DNA of 18,138 bases from M30B66 sp040882555 (lineage in GTDB: Bacteria; Bacteroidota; Bacteroidia; M30B66). The number at the start of each line of letters is the position of its first letter. Within the stretch, counting starts at the first letter, position 1. Both the position numbers and the translations under genes were made by a program. The notes under the pieces were generated by a model, which was given only the letters and a program-made list of their open reading frames with translations, was not told the DNA's origin and ran no database searches. Below, piece by piece: positions 1-6,204 of the stretch. The stretch is taken from positions 1-18,138 of the forward strand of contig JBBEBC010000114.1 of the NCBI GenBank assembly GCA_040882555.1, given 5' to 3'.

Positions 1-147
1 GGTCTTCGTTCAATCTGTGAAGGAATTATGACAGATTTAATGTTCGAACTTCCTTCTGACTCCAAAACTAAATCTTTTGTTGTCACAGAAACTTATGCAG
101 CTGATAAGTTCAATAAACTGAAGCATTCTAGGTTAAAGGCAGCCTAA
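1..147 (+). CDS. clpX: ClpX, ATP-dependent Clp protease ATP-binding subunit (C-terminal end only)
   Basis: The first 48 codons of the window are open from base 1 to a TAA at 145-147 and encode the end of ClpX. The segment begins with GLRSICEGIMTDLMFELPS, which matches the conserved helix of the small AAA+ subdomain near the sensor-2 region of ClpX (GLRSI...D.M.E.PS). A short basic tail rich in Lys, Arg and Ala follows. ClpX is the hexameric unfoldase that recognises substrates and threads them into the ClpP peptidase in the cytoplasm. The zinc-binding domain, Walker motifs and ClpP-binding loop lie outside the window, so this is a truncation by the window edge, not a broken gene. The stop codon is directly adjacent to the stop of the opposing leucine-rich-repeat gene. 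No terminator fits between them. Confidence 0.88.
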   Translation, partial: GLRSICEGIMTDLMFELPSDSKTKSFVVTETYAADKFNKLKHSRLKAA

Positions 148-744
148 TTATTTCCCGCAATTGCAACCAGGCGAAAGAAGCAACTCAGTATCTGGCAATT
201 GAAGGAGAAGATCTTCTCTTTCTGTATCAGTAAGAAGTATTGCTCTCATATCTAACCACTTAAGCTTTTCCAAATCATTCACACTCTCAGGTAGCGTGGT
301 GATTTCGTTTCCCCAGATTTGAAGAAACTCTAAGTTCCTTAGGTTACCGATTTCGTATGGGAGTTTGTGAATTCTGTTTTTACCCAAATCAAGGTAAATA
401 AGTTGTTTTAAATCGCCCAACTGCTTTCCAACGGTATCCAGCCTATTTCGATTCAATCGTAATATCTTAAGATTTTCAAGCTTTGAGATATCCGCTGGAA
501 AAACACTTATTCTATTAGAGCCTAAATCCAATTCCTGAAGATTCTTAAACTGAAAGACTTCTTTCGGAAATTGTTTGTATCTCTTCCGCCGAAGGCTAAG
601 CCTAACAACAGAATCAGGTTCTGCCAAAGCTTCATCCAGCTTAGTATATAATTTACCCGGCAACTGATAATCAGGCTGTGCCTCCACCAAAAATGGCAGT
701 GGAATCAAAAACAAGATTATTATTAATCTCCGGAGAGTAATCAT
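148..744 (-). CDS. Secreted leucine-rich-repeat protein, function unknown
   Basis: This 198-residue protein starts with a signal peptide (hydrophobic residues about 5-20, likely cleavage VEA|Q at 22/23). Residues 46-183 form six leucine-rich repeats of exactly 23 residues each (46-68, 69-91, 92-114, 115-137, 138-160, 161-183), with the pattern LxxLxLxxNxLxxLPxxIxxLxN. The last repeat is degenerate. The protein ends in a Cys-Asn-Cys-Gly-Lys tail (C194, C196). No lipobox or T9SS sorting domain is seen, so I expect a periplasmic or outer-surface protein. The 23-residue LPxxI type is common in bacterial LRR proteins that bind other proteins; the partner here cannot be deduced. Its ATG lies one base after the ribF stop, so it is probably translated from the ribF transcript. 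Its stop touches the clpX stop head-on. Confidence 0.85.
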   Translation of the reverse strand: MITLRRLIIILFLIPLPFLVEAQPDYQLPGKLYTKLDEALAEPDSVVRLSLRRKRYKQFPKEVFQFKNLQELDLGSNRISVFPADISKLENLKILRLNRNRLDTVGKQLGDLKQLIYLDLGKNRIHKLPYEIGNLRNLEFLQIWGNEITTLPESVNDLEKLKWLDMRAILLTDTEREDLLLQLPDTELLLSPGCNCGK

Positions 745-745
745 A

Positions 746-1681
746 TTATATATGTGTTAAAAGCTGCGAAGCCTCTATCTTATCATTTTCAAGTTGAGTG
801 CGGAGTTCGTCCAGACCGCTAAATTTTTTCTCATCACGTATACGTGCCTGCATGCTAATTTGGATACACTGCCCGTACAAATCTCCCTCGAAATCAAATA
901 AATTAACCTCTATGTGCTTCTCTGTAGAGGAAGAAACAGTAGGTCGTATACCAATGTTCATCATTCCTTTGTAATTACCTAAATTACATTTAACCATGAC
1001 AGCATAAACGCCATTTGCGGGAATTAATTTTCTTTTCTCTGGTAATTCAACATTAGCAGTCGGAAAACCAAGCCCGCTACCTAGATGCTGGCCATGAATA
1101 ACTTCACCTTCGAAGGGATAGGCATAACCCAAAAACTCATTTGCAGTAGCAATATCACCAGCATGCAATGCTTTTCTTATTCTAGTCGACGAAATGGCAA
1201 CTTCGTCAATATCCTTTGCTGGTATTTCCTCAACATTAAAACCATACACTGGTCCCATTTTATTGAGATTCTCAAATGAGCCCTCTCTATTTTTCCCAAA
1301 ATGATGATCGTATCCTATCACCAGTCGTTTTGTTTTAACACCATTAACAAGGACTAGGCGTATAAAATCGAGTGAGGATAATGAAGCAAATTCTTTTGTA
1401 AAAGGAATGACTAATAAATGCTCCACTCCTGCCCTTTCGAGATGCTGAATTCGTTCTTCAAGGGTATTTAGTAATTCGAGAGAATTATTTTCCGGCTGAA
1501 GTACCAAGCGAGGATGCGGATGAAAAGTGACAACTACTGATTGACCCTTATTTTTTGAGGCAATTTCAATTAATCGCCTGAGTATGGTTTGATGTCCGAG
1601 ATGAACACCGTCGAATGTTCCCGTAGTAACAACCGGATATGGAAGCTCAGGAAATTCAGAAATGGAATGATAGACTTGCAA
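746..1681 (-). CDS. ribF: Bifunctional riboflavin kinase / FAD synthetase RibF
   Basis: RibF phosphorylates riboflavin to FMN and then adenylylates FMN to FAD in the cytoplasm. The 311-residue length is usual for the fused enzyme. The N-terminal FMN adenylyltransferase domain shows TGTFDGVHLGH (20-30, nucleotide-binding HxGH), GYDHHFGKNREG (about 123-134) and SSTRIR (164-169). The C-terminal kinase domain shows GFPTAN (205-210), MNIGIRPTV (241-249) and FDFEGDLYG (262-270). The presumed catalytic Glu is E258; the His often found two residues later is Asn here. The only possible start is a TTG: no ATG or GTG lies between the upstream in-frame stop and the HxGH motif, and the product then begins MQVYHSI, close to where family members begin. 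A well-formed promoter sits about 20 bases upstream. The LRR gene follows after one base. Confidence 0.95.
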   Translation of the reverse strand: MQVYHSISEFPELPYPVVTTGTFDGVHLGHQTILRRLIEIASKNKGQSVVVTFHPHPRLVLQPENNSLELLNTLEERIQHLERAGVEHLLVIPFTKEFASLSSLDFIRLVLVNGVKTKRLVIGYDHHFGKNREGSFENLNKMGPVYGFNVEEIPAKDIDEVAISSTRIRKALHAGDIATANEFLGYAYPFEGEVIHGQHLGSGLGFPTANVELPEKRKLIPANGVYAVMVKCNLGNYKGMMNIGIRPTVSSSTEKHIEVNLFDFEGDLYGQCIQISMQARIRDEKKFSGLDELRTQLENDKIEASQLLTHI

Positions 1682-1700
1682 GGTTGTGACGAGATTCCGG

Positions 1701-1732
1701 CAAACCTATAAGTTTTTCTTAGCATTTACAAA
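1701..1732 (-). promoter_or_regulatory. Bacteroidota-type promoter of ribF
   Basis: Read on the minus strand, a TTTG (1732-1729) is followed by a 20-base spacer and then TAGGTTTG (1708-1701). This fits the -33 TTTG / -7 TAnnTTTG arrangement of the Bacteroidota primary sigma factor. It is the only place in the window where I find both boxes exact with canonical spacing. The inferred transcription start near 1695 would leave a leader of about 14 bases before the TTG start of ribF, which supports that unusual start. Confidence 0.7.
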
Positions 1733-1858
1733 CCATAGATCGAAGGAAATGAAGGTTTTTAAGCTGCTATATTGCTCTGATTTTCTATGTTTTAAACAAT
1801 CTTTTAATATTTTATTTTTCATTTTTCAAGGAATGCGCTCCACTCAAAAAATTTCGAT

Positions 1859-1866
1859 TAATTTCG
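1859..1866 (+). promoter_or_regulatory. Probable -7 element for atpD-atpC
   Basis: TAATTTCG followed by CACC is one base off the Bacteroidota -7 consensus TAnnTTTG and precedes atpD by about 46 bases. No TTTG is seen at the expected -33 distance, so the assignment is moderate. The rest of the 231-base region between ribF and atpD is T-rich on this strand and holds no gene I can support. An open frame at 1686-1889 has no recognisable features. Confidence 0.4.
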
Positions 1867-1912
1867 CACCGAATTTCAGGGCAGCCTGAATCACTTAAAA
1901 TAAAACTTCATT

Positions 1913-3424
1913 ATGGCCCAAAGTACTGGCAAAATCGTACAGGTAATCGGACCTGTGATTGACATTAGCTTCGATACTGAGAAGAATCAATTACCAAACA
2001 TTCTTGATGCACTCGTAATAACACGTGACAATGGACAAACTGTAGTTGTTGAGTGTCAGCAACATATCGGTGAAGATACCGTTCGTGCAATTTCGATGGA
2101 TTCAACCGATGGACTTCGTCGCGGAATGGACGTAGTTTCAACTGGTCGTCCGATTACTATGCCGATTGGCGACAAAGTAAAAGGAAGACTTTTCAATGTT
2201 GTTGGTGAAGCAATTGACGGTATTAATGAAGTTGATAACACAGGCGGATATTCTATACACCGTGATCCTCCAAGATTTGAGGATTTATCCACTTCCAAAG
2301 AAATCCTTTTTACAGGAATTAAGGTGATTGACCTAATTGAACCTTATGCAAAAGGAGGTAAAATTGGTTTGTTTGGTGGTGCAGGAGTAGGAAAAACAGT
2401 ATTGATTCAAGAATTGATTAATAATATTGCTAAGAACTACGGTGGACTTTCAGTTTTCGCTGGTGTAGGAGAGCGTACTCGTGAAGGAAATGACCTTCTT
2501 CGTGAGTTCATCGAGTCTGACGTAATTAAATACGGTAAAGAATTTAAGCATTCTATGGAAGAAGGCGGCTGGGATCTTTCTAAAGTGGACCTCAAGGAAA
2601 TGGAAGATTCAAAAGCGACTCTCGTATTCGGTCAAATGAATGAGCCTCCTGGAGCACGTGCACGTGTTGCACTTTCAGGTCTTACTATTGCTGAATATTT
2701 CCGTGATGGTGATGAGCAAAGTGGAGGTCGTGATATTCTTTTCTTTATTGACAATATCTTCCGTTTCACACAGGCGGGTTCTGAGGTGTCGGCCCTTCTT
2801 GGTCGTATGCCATCAGCGGTAGGTTATCAGCCAACTCTAGCAACAGAGATGGGTCTTATGCAAGAAAGAATTTCTTCTACGAAACGAGGTTCAATTACTT
2901 CTGTTCAGGCGGTTTATGTACCTGCGGATGACTTGACTGACCCGGCTCCAGCAACAACATTTGCCCACCTTGATGCAACAACAGTATTGAATCGTAAGAT
3001 TTCTGAGCTTGGTATTTACCCTGCTGTAGATCCATTGGATTCTACATCTAGAATTCTTAGTCGCGATGTAGTTGGAGATTCTCACTATGATACAGCTCAG
3101 CGTGTGAAGGAAATCCTTCAACGTTATAAGGAACTTCAGGATATCATTGCCATTCTAGGTATGGATGAACTTTCTGAAGAAGATAAGCAGATTGTAAGCC
3201 GTGCACGTCGTGTTCAGCGTTTCCTTTCACAGCCTTTCTTCGTGGCAACTCAATTTACAGGATTAGAGGGACGATTTGTTCAGATTGAGGATACAATCAA
3301 AGGTTTCAATATGATTATGGACGGAGAAGTGGATGAATATCCAGAAGCTGCGTTTAACCTTGTTGGAACAATTGAAGAAGCTATCGAAAAAGGTAAAAAA
3401 CTTCTTGCTGAGGCAGGAAATTAA
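1913..3424 (+). CDS. atpD: F1Fo ATP synthase beta subunit
   Basis: This is the catalytic beta subunit of F1, which makes ATP at the alpha/beta interfaces on the cytoplasmic side of the inner membrane. Visible landmarks are the P-loop GGAGVGKT (155-162), the catalytic-Glu motif GERTREGND (186-194), FFIDNIFRFTQAGSEVSALLGR (about 277-298, Walker B Asp at 280) and an intact DELSEED loop (418-424) that contacts gamma and epsilon. At 503 residues it is longer than the roughly 460 of Escherichia coli; extra sequence lies around 203-235, as is usual in Bacteroidota beta subunits. The start is the first ATG in frame and begins MAQSTGKIVQVIGPV, the standard N-terminus. atpC follows after 11 bases. The alpha, gamma, delta and Fo genes are absent; separation of atpDC from the rest is common in this phylum. 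Confidence 0.98.
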   Translation: MAQSTGKIVQVIGPVIDISFDTEKNQLPNILDALVITRDNGQTVVVECQQHIGEDTVRAISMDSTDGLRRGMDVVSTGRPITMPIGDKVKGRLFNVVGEAIDGINEVDNTGGYSIHRDPPRFEDLSTSKEILFTGIKVIDLIEPYAKGGKIGLFGGAGVGKTVLIQELINNIAKNYGGLSVFAGVGERTREGNDLLREFIESDVIKYGKEFKHSMEEGGWDLSKVDLKEMEDSKATLVFGQMNEPPGARARVALSGLTIAEYFRDGDEQSGGRDILFFIDNIFRFTQAGSEVSALLGRMPSAVGYQPTLATEMGLMQERISSTKRGSITSVQAVYVPADDLTDPAPATTFAHLDATTVLNRKISELGIYPAVDPLDSTSRILSRDVVGDSHYDTAQRVKEILQRYKELQDIIAILGMDELSEEDKQIVSRARRVQRFLSQPFFVATQFTGLEGRFVQIEDTIKGFNMIMDGEVDEYPEAAFNLVGTIEEAIEKGKKLLAEAGN

Positions 3425-3435
3425 TTTGATTTTTC

Positions 3436-3672
3436 ATGCAATTAGAAATAATCACCCCAGATAAGAAGATTTTCGAAGACGAAGTTACCTCGGTTGTTTT
3501 ACCAGGAATTGACGGTTCTTTTGGAATTCTGAAGCAACACGCACCAATGATCTCTGCTTTGAAAAAAGGCAAGGTTAAGGTGATAGATAATAGATCAACA
3601 CGCCACCAGTTTGATATAAACGGAGGCGTTGTTGAAGTGCTTAACAATCGCGTGATTGTTCTTGCTGAGTAA
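3436..3672 (+). CDS. atpC: F1Fo ATP synthase epsilon subunit, short form
   Basis: This 78-residue protein matches only the N-terminal beta-sandwich domain of epsilon, with MQLEIITPDKKIFEDEV at the start and GSFGILKQHAPMISAL (about 28-43) corresponding to the conserved GxxGILPxHAP segment. The family's usual C-terminal pair of helices, which can extend into F1 and inhibit ATP hydrolysis, is absent: the gene stops at TAA 3670-3672 right after the last strand and a terminator follows. Short epsilon subunits are known in Bacteroidota, so I read this as natural rather than a truncation, with loss of epsilon-type inhibition as an inference. It is translated with atpD (11-base gap) and links the rotor to gamma and the c-ring. 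Confidence 0.93.
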   Translation: MQLEIITPDKKIFEDEVTSVVLPGIDGSFGILKQHAPMISALKKGKVKVIDNRSTRHQFDINGGVVEVLNNRVIVLAE

Positions 3673-3696
3673 AGATTAATTTGATTGATCTACAAT

Positions 3697-3736
3697 TAAA
3701 AAGGCTCTGCTATTTATGCGGGGCCTTTTCTTTTTA
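3697..3736 (+). terminator. Rho-independent terminator after atpC
   Basis: A 12-base-pair stem (3699-3710 with 3718-3729, two G-U pairs when transcribed on this strand) with a 7-base loop TATTTAT is flanked by an A-run and followed by the T-rich tract TTTTCTTTTT. It ends the atpD-atpC transcript. It lies only about 17 bases before the tadA start codon. Confidence 0.88.
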
Positions 3737-3752
3737 AGGAAATTTGAATAGA

Positions 3753-4217
3753 ATGAATATTGACGAAACATACATGAAAGAAGCACTCAGGGAAGCTGTT
3801 AAAGCCCTTGATGCCGACGAAGTGCCGATTGGATGCGTTATCGTTCATAATGACAGAATTATTGCAAGGGCATTTAATAGGACCGAGCAATTGAAGGACT
3901 TTACCGCTCATGCAGAAATGCAAGCATTTACAAGTGCTTCCGATTATCTCAATAATAAATATCTAAGCGAATGCACACTTTACGTTACGCTTGAACCCTG
4001 TGCTATGTGCAGTGGAGCATCATATTGGACACAATTAGGCAGAATCGTTTTCGGAGCCTTTGACTTAAAAAGAGGAATTTCTTCCGTTTCGGGTCAAATT
4101 CTGCATCCAAAAACGAAGGTTATAGGCGGTGTGCTCGAAAAAGAATGCGGAAGTTTAATAAGTTCATTTTTTCAAAATAAACGAAAAGGGGATAAACAGT
4201 CTGATTCAGAAGATTGA
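3753..4217 (+). CDS. tadA: tRNA-specific adenosine deaminase TadA-like
   Basis: The 154-residue product is a zinc-dependent cytidine/deoxycytidylate-deaminase-fold enzyme of the TadA group, which converts A34 to inosine in tRNA-Arg(ACG). The catalytic signature is complete: H53-A-E55 (zinc ligand and proton-shuttling Glu) and P82-C83-A-M-C86 (two Cys ligands) inside LYVTLEPCAMCSGA. The following LGRIVFGAFDLKRG and the C-terminal LHPKTKVIGGVLEKEC agree with Bacteroidota TadA homologues. A guanine deaminase or other nucleoside deaminase is a less likely alternative. I chose ATG 3753 (MNIDETYMKEAL) over an in-frame TTG at 3744. The gene sits directly behind the atpC terminator with no obvious promoter between, so it may depend on readthrough. 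The tail is polar and acidic (GDKQSDSED). Confidence 0.9.
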   Translation: MNIDETYMKEALREAVKALDADEVPIGCVIVHNDRIIARAFNRTEQLKDFTAHAEMQAFTSASDYLNNKYLSECTLYVTLEPCAMCSGASYWTQLGRIVFGAFDLKRGISSVSGQILHPKTKVIGGVLEKECGSLISSFFQNKRKGDKQSDSED

Positions 4218-4279
4218 TTTCAATAATAAGCCAATTTTAAGGAATCTTACACAACAGTGCTCGTGACAGTTTAATTGAC

Positions 4280-4287
4280 TACTTTTG
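4280..4287 (+). promoter_or_regulatory. -7 promoter element of typA
   Basis: TACTTTTG is an exact match to TAnnTTTG and is followed by CACCGCG, where transcription would start around 4293. This places the transcript start only about 12-14 bases before the typA ATG at 4306. No clear TTTG is found at -33. The TTG inside this box is in frame with typA, but it lies upstream of the likely transcript start and cannot be its start codon. Confidence 0.65.
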
Positions 4288-4305
4288 CACCGCGAAAAAA
4301 TCACT

Positions 4306-6111
4306 ATGCAAGCCATTAGGAACATTGCCATTATTGCCCACGTTGACCACGGTAAAACAACGTTAGTCGACAAAATTCTTCACCAAACTAAACTTTTTAG
4401 AGATAATCAGGAAATAGGTGAATTGATTCTTGATAATAACGATCTTGAAAGAGAGCGCGGAATTACGATTCTATCAAAGAATGTATCTATTAGATATAAA
4501 GATGTTAAAATAAACATCATTGATACTCCTGGTCACTCCGACTTTGGAGGTGAGGTTGAACGAGTATTAAACATGGCTGATGGAGTTCTTCTTTTGGTTG
4601 ATGCCTTTGAAGGACCAATGCCTCAAACTAGGTTTGTACTTCAAAAAGCATTAGAACTTGGTTTAAAGCCTGTTGTAGTGATAAATAAAGTTGATAAGCC
4701 AAATTGTCGCCCCGATGAAGTGCACGATCAGGTTTTTGAACTGTTCTTTAATCTCGATGCCACAGAAGATCAGTTAGATTTCAAGACTGTTTTTGGTTCT
4801 TCCAAAATGGGATGGATGGCTGCAGATTATAAAGAGCCTAGTGAAGATTTTGAATATCTTTTGGATACGATTCTAAAAGAAATCCCACCTCCTGCCGTAA
4901 ATGAAGGGACACCACAAATGATGATTACTTCTCTAGATTTTTCCAATTACATTGGAAGGATTTGTGTTGGAAGATTGTTACGCGGTGAACTTCGTGAGAA
5001 CATGCCAGTTAGTTTGGTTAAGAGAGATGGAAGAATTGTTAAGTCACGTATTCGCGAACTATACACTTTTGAAGGTTTAGGTAAAGCAAAAGTTGCCTCA
5101 GTTGTTGCTGGTGATATTTGTGCTTTAACTGGAATTGAAGGTTTTGAAATTGGTGATACGATTGCTGATTTTGAAAATCCTGAAGGACTTGTTCCAATTG
5201 ATGTTGATGAGCCTACAATGAGTATGCTTTTCACTATCAACAATTCACCTTTCTATGGAAAAGACGGTAAGTTCGTTACATCTCGTCACTTGAAAGAAAG
5301 ATTAGAGAAAGAACTAGAAAAAAATCTAGCTATGCGTGTTGAACCAACAGGTTCGGCAGATTCATTTCTTGTTTTCGGAAGAGGTATTCTTCACCTTTCT
5401 ATTCTCATTGAAACGATGCGTCGTGAAGGGTATGAATTACAAGTAGGTCAACCACAGGTTATTATCAAAGAAATTGACGGTCAGAGAAACGAGCCTGTTG
5501 AAAACCTAACTATCGACGTTCCAGAAGCATATTCAGGAAAAGTGATTGAAATGGTTAGCCAACGTAAAGGTGAACTTAAAGTGATGGAGCCTAAAGGCGA
5601 TATGCAACATTTGGAGTTTGAAATTCCTTCTCGTGGTATTATTGGATTAAGAAATAATCTACTTACTGTTTCTGCCGGTGAGGCAATTGTTGCTCACAGA
5701 TTCAAAGCTTATGAACCTTGGAAGGGCGAAATTCCACAAAGATCGAATGGAGTTATCATTGCCAAAGATCCAGGAAAGGCAATTCCTTATTCAATTGATA
5801 AGCTACAAGACAGAGGTTATTTCTTTGTAGATCCAGGTGATGAAGTTTATACCGGGATGATTGTAGGTGAGCAAAACAAACCTGGCGACATGGTAGTGAA
5901 CATCACTCAAGAGAAAAAGCTAACTAACATGAGAGCTTCAGGTTCTGATGATAAGATGAGAATTGCTCCTGCTATTAAATTCTCTTTGGAGGAAGCAATG
6001 GAATATATTCAGAAAGACGAGTATGTTGAAATCACTCCAAAAGCCTTAAGAGTAAGAAAGATACATCTAGATGAAAATGCTAGAAAAAGAGCTGCTCTAC
6101 AGTTGTCTTAA
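4306..6111 (+). CDS. typA: Translational GTPase TypA/BipA
   Basis: TypA (BipA) is a ribosome-binding GTPase of the elongation-factor-G superfamily involved in 50S assembly and in growth at low temperature or under stress. With the ATG at 4306 the product is 601 residues, close to the usual length, and begins MQAIRNIAIIAHVDHGKTTL as family members do. G-motifs are visible as G1 AHVDHGKT (11-18), G2 RGITI (51-55), G3 DTPGH (73-77) and G4 NKVD (127-130). Domain II, the EF-G-like domains and the TypA-specific C-terminal region (IPSRGIIGLRNNLLT and GEIPQRSNGVII) follow. A TTG 21 bases upstream was rejected because it belongs to the promoter. The gene is monocistronic, with its own promoter and a strong terminator downstream. 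Confidence 0.97.
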   Translation: MQAIRNIAIIAHVDHGKTTLVDKILHQTKLFRDNQEIGELILDNNDLERERGITILSKNVSIRYKDVKINIIDTPGHSDFGGEVERVLNMADGVLLLVDAFEGPMPQTRFVLQKALELGLKPVVVINKVDKPNCRPDEVHDQVFELFFNLDATEDQLDFKTVFGSSKMGWMAADYKEPSEDFEYLLDTILKEIPPPAVNEGTPQMMITSLDFSNYIGRICVGRLLRGELRENMPVSLVKRDGRIVKSRIRELYTFEGLGKAKVASVVAGDICALTGIEGFEIGDTIADFENPEGLVPIDVDEPTMSMLFTINNSPFYGKDGKFVTSRHLKERLEKELEKNLAMRVEPTGSADSFLVFGRGILHLSILIETMRREGYELQVGQPQVIIKEIDGQRNEPVENLTIDVPEAYSGKVIEMVSQRKGELKVMEPKGDMQHLEFEIPSRGIIGLRNNLLTVSAGEAIVAHRFKAYEPWKGEIPQRSNGVIIAKDPGKAIPYSIDKLQDRGYFFVDPGDEVYTGMIVGEQNKPGDMVVNITQEKKLTNMRASGSDDKMRIAPAIKFSLEEAMEYIQKDEYVEITPKALRVRKIHLDENARKRAALQLS

Positions 6112-6149
6112 TTGAAGATAAGGATTCTATAAATCAAATTGACGTTACA

Positions 6150-6191
6150 ATAAAGCCCCGTTTCGATATATCGGAGCGGGGCTTTTTATTT
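6150..6191. terminator. Strong hairpin terminator shared by typA and the convergent T9SS gene
   Basis: The bases 6152-6167 pair completely with 6170-6185 (16 pairs, two of them G-U), around a GC-rich core AGCCCCG/CGGGGCT. On the plus strand the stem is followed by TTATTT, a good U-tract for typA. On the minus strand it is followed by TTATTG, weaker but usable for the gene ending at 6205. It lies centrally in the 93-base convergent gap. Confidence 0.88.
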
Positions 6192-6204
6192 AAACTAGAT
6201 GCTA

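Noticed and set aside
158..201. Imperfect inverted repeat CAATTGC...CAG / CTGGCAATTG near the clpX end
   Set aside because: It has a three-base bulge, a 21-base loop and no T-tract; it lies in LRR coding sequence and is not a convincing terminator.
1686..1889. 67-codon open frame on the plus strand between ribF and atpD
   Set aside because: It overlaps the ribF promoter and the likely atpD promoter, has a low-complexity Phe/Ser/Leu composition and matches nothing I recognise.
4285..4305. TTG start adding seven residues to TypA
   Set aside because: The TTG is the end of the -7 box TACTTTTG and lies upstream of the inferred transcript start; family members begin at the ATG.
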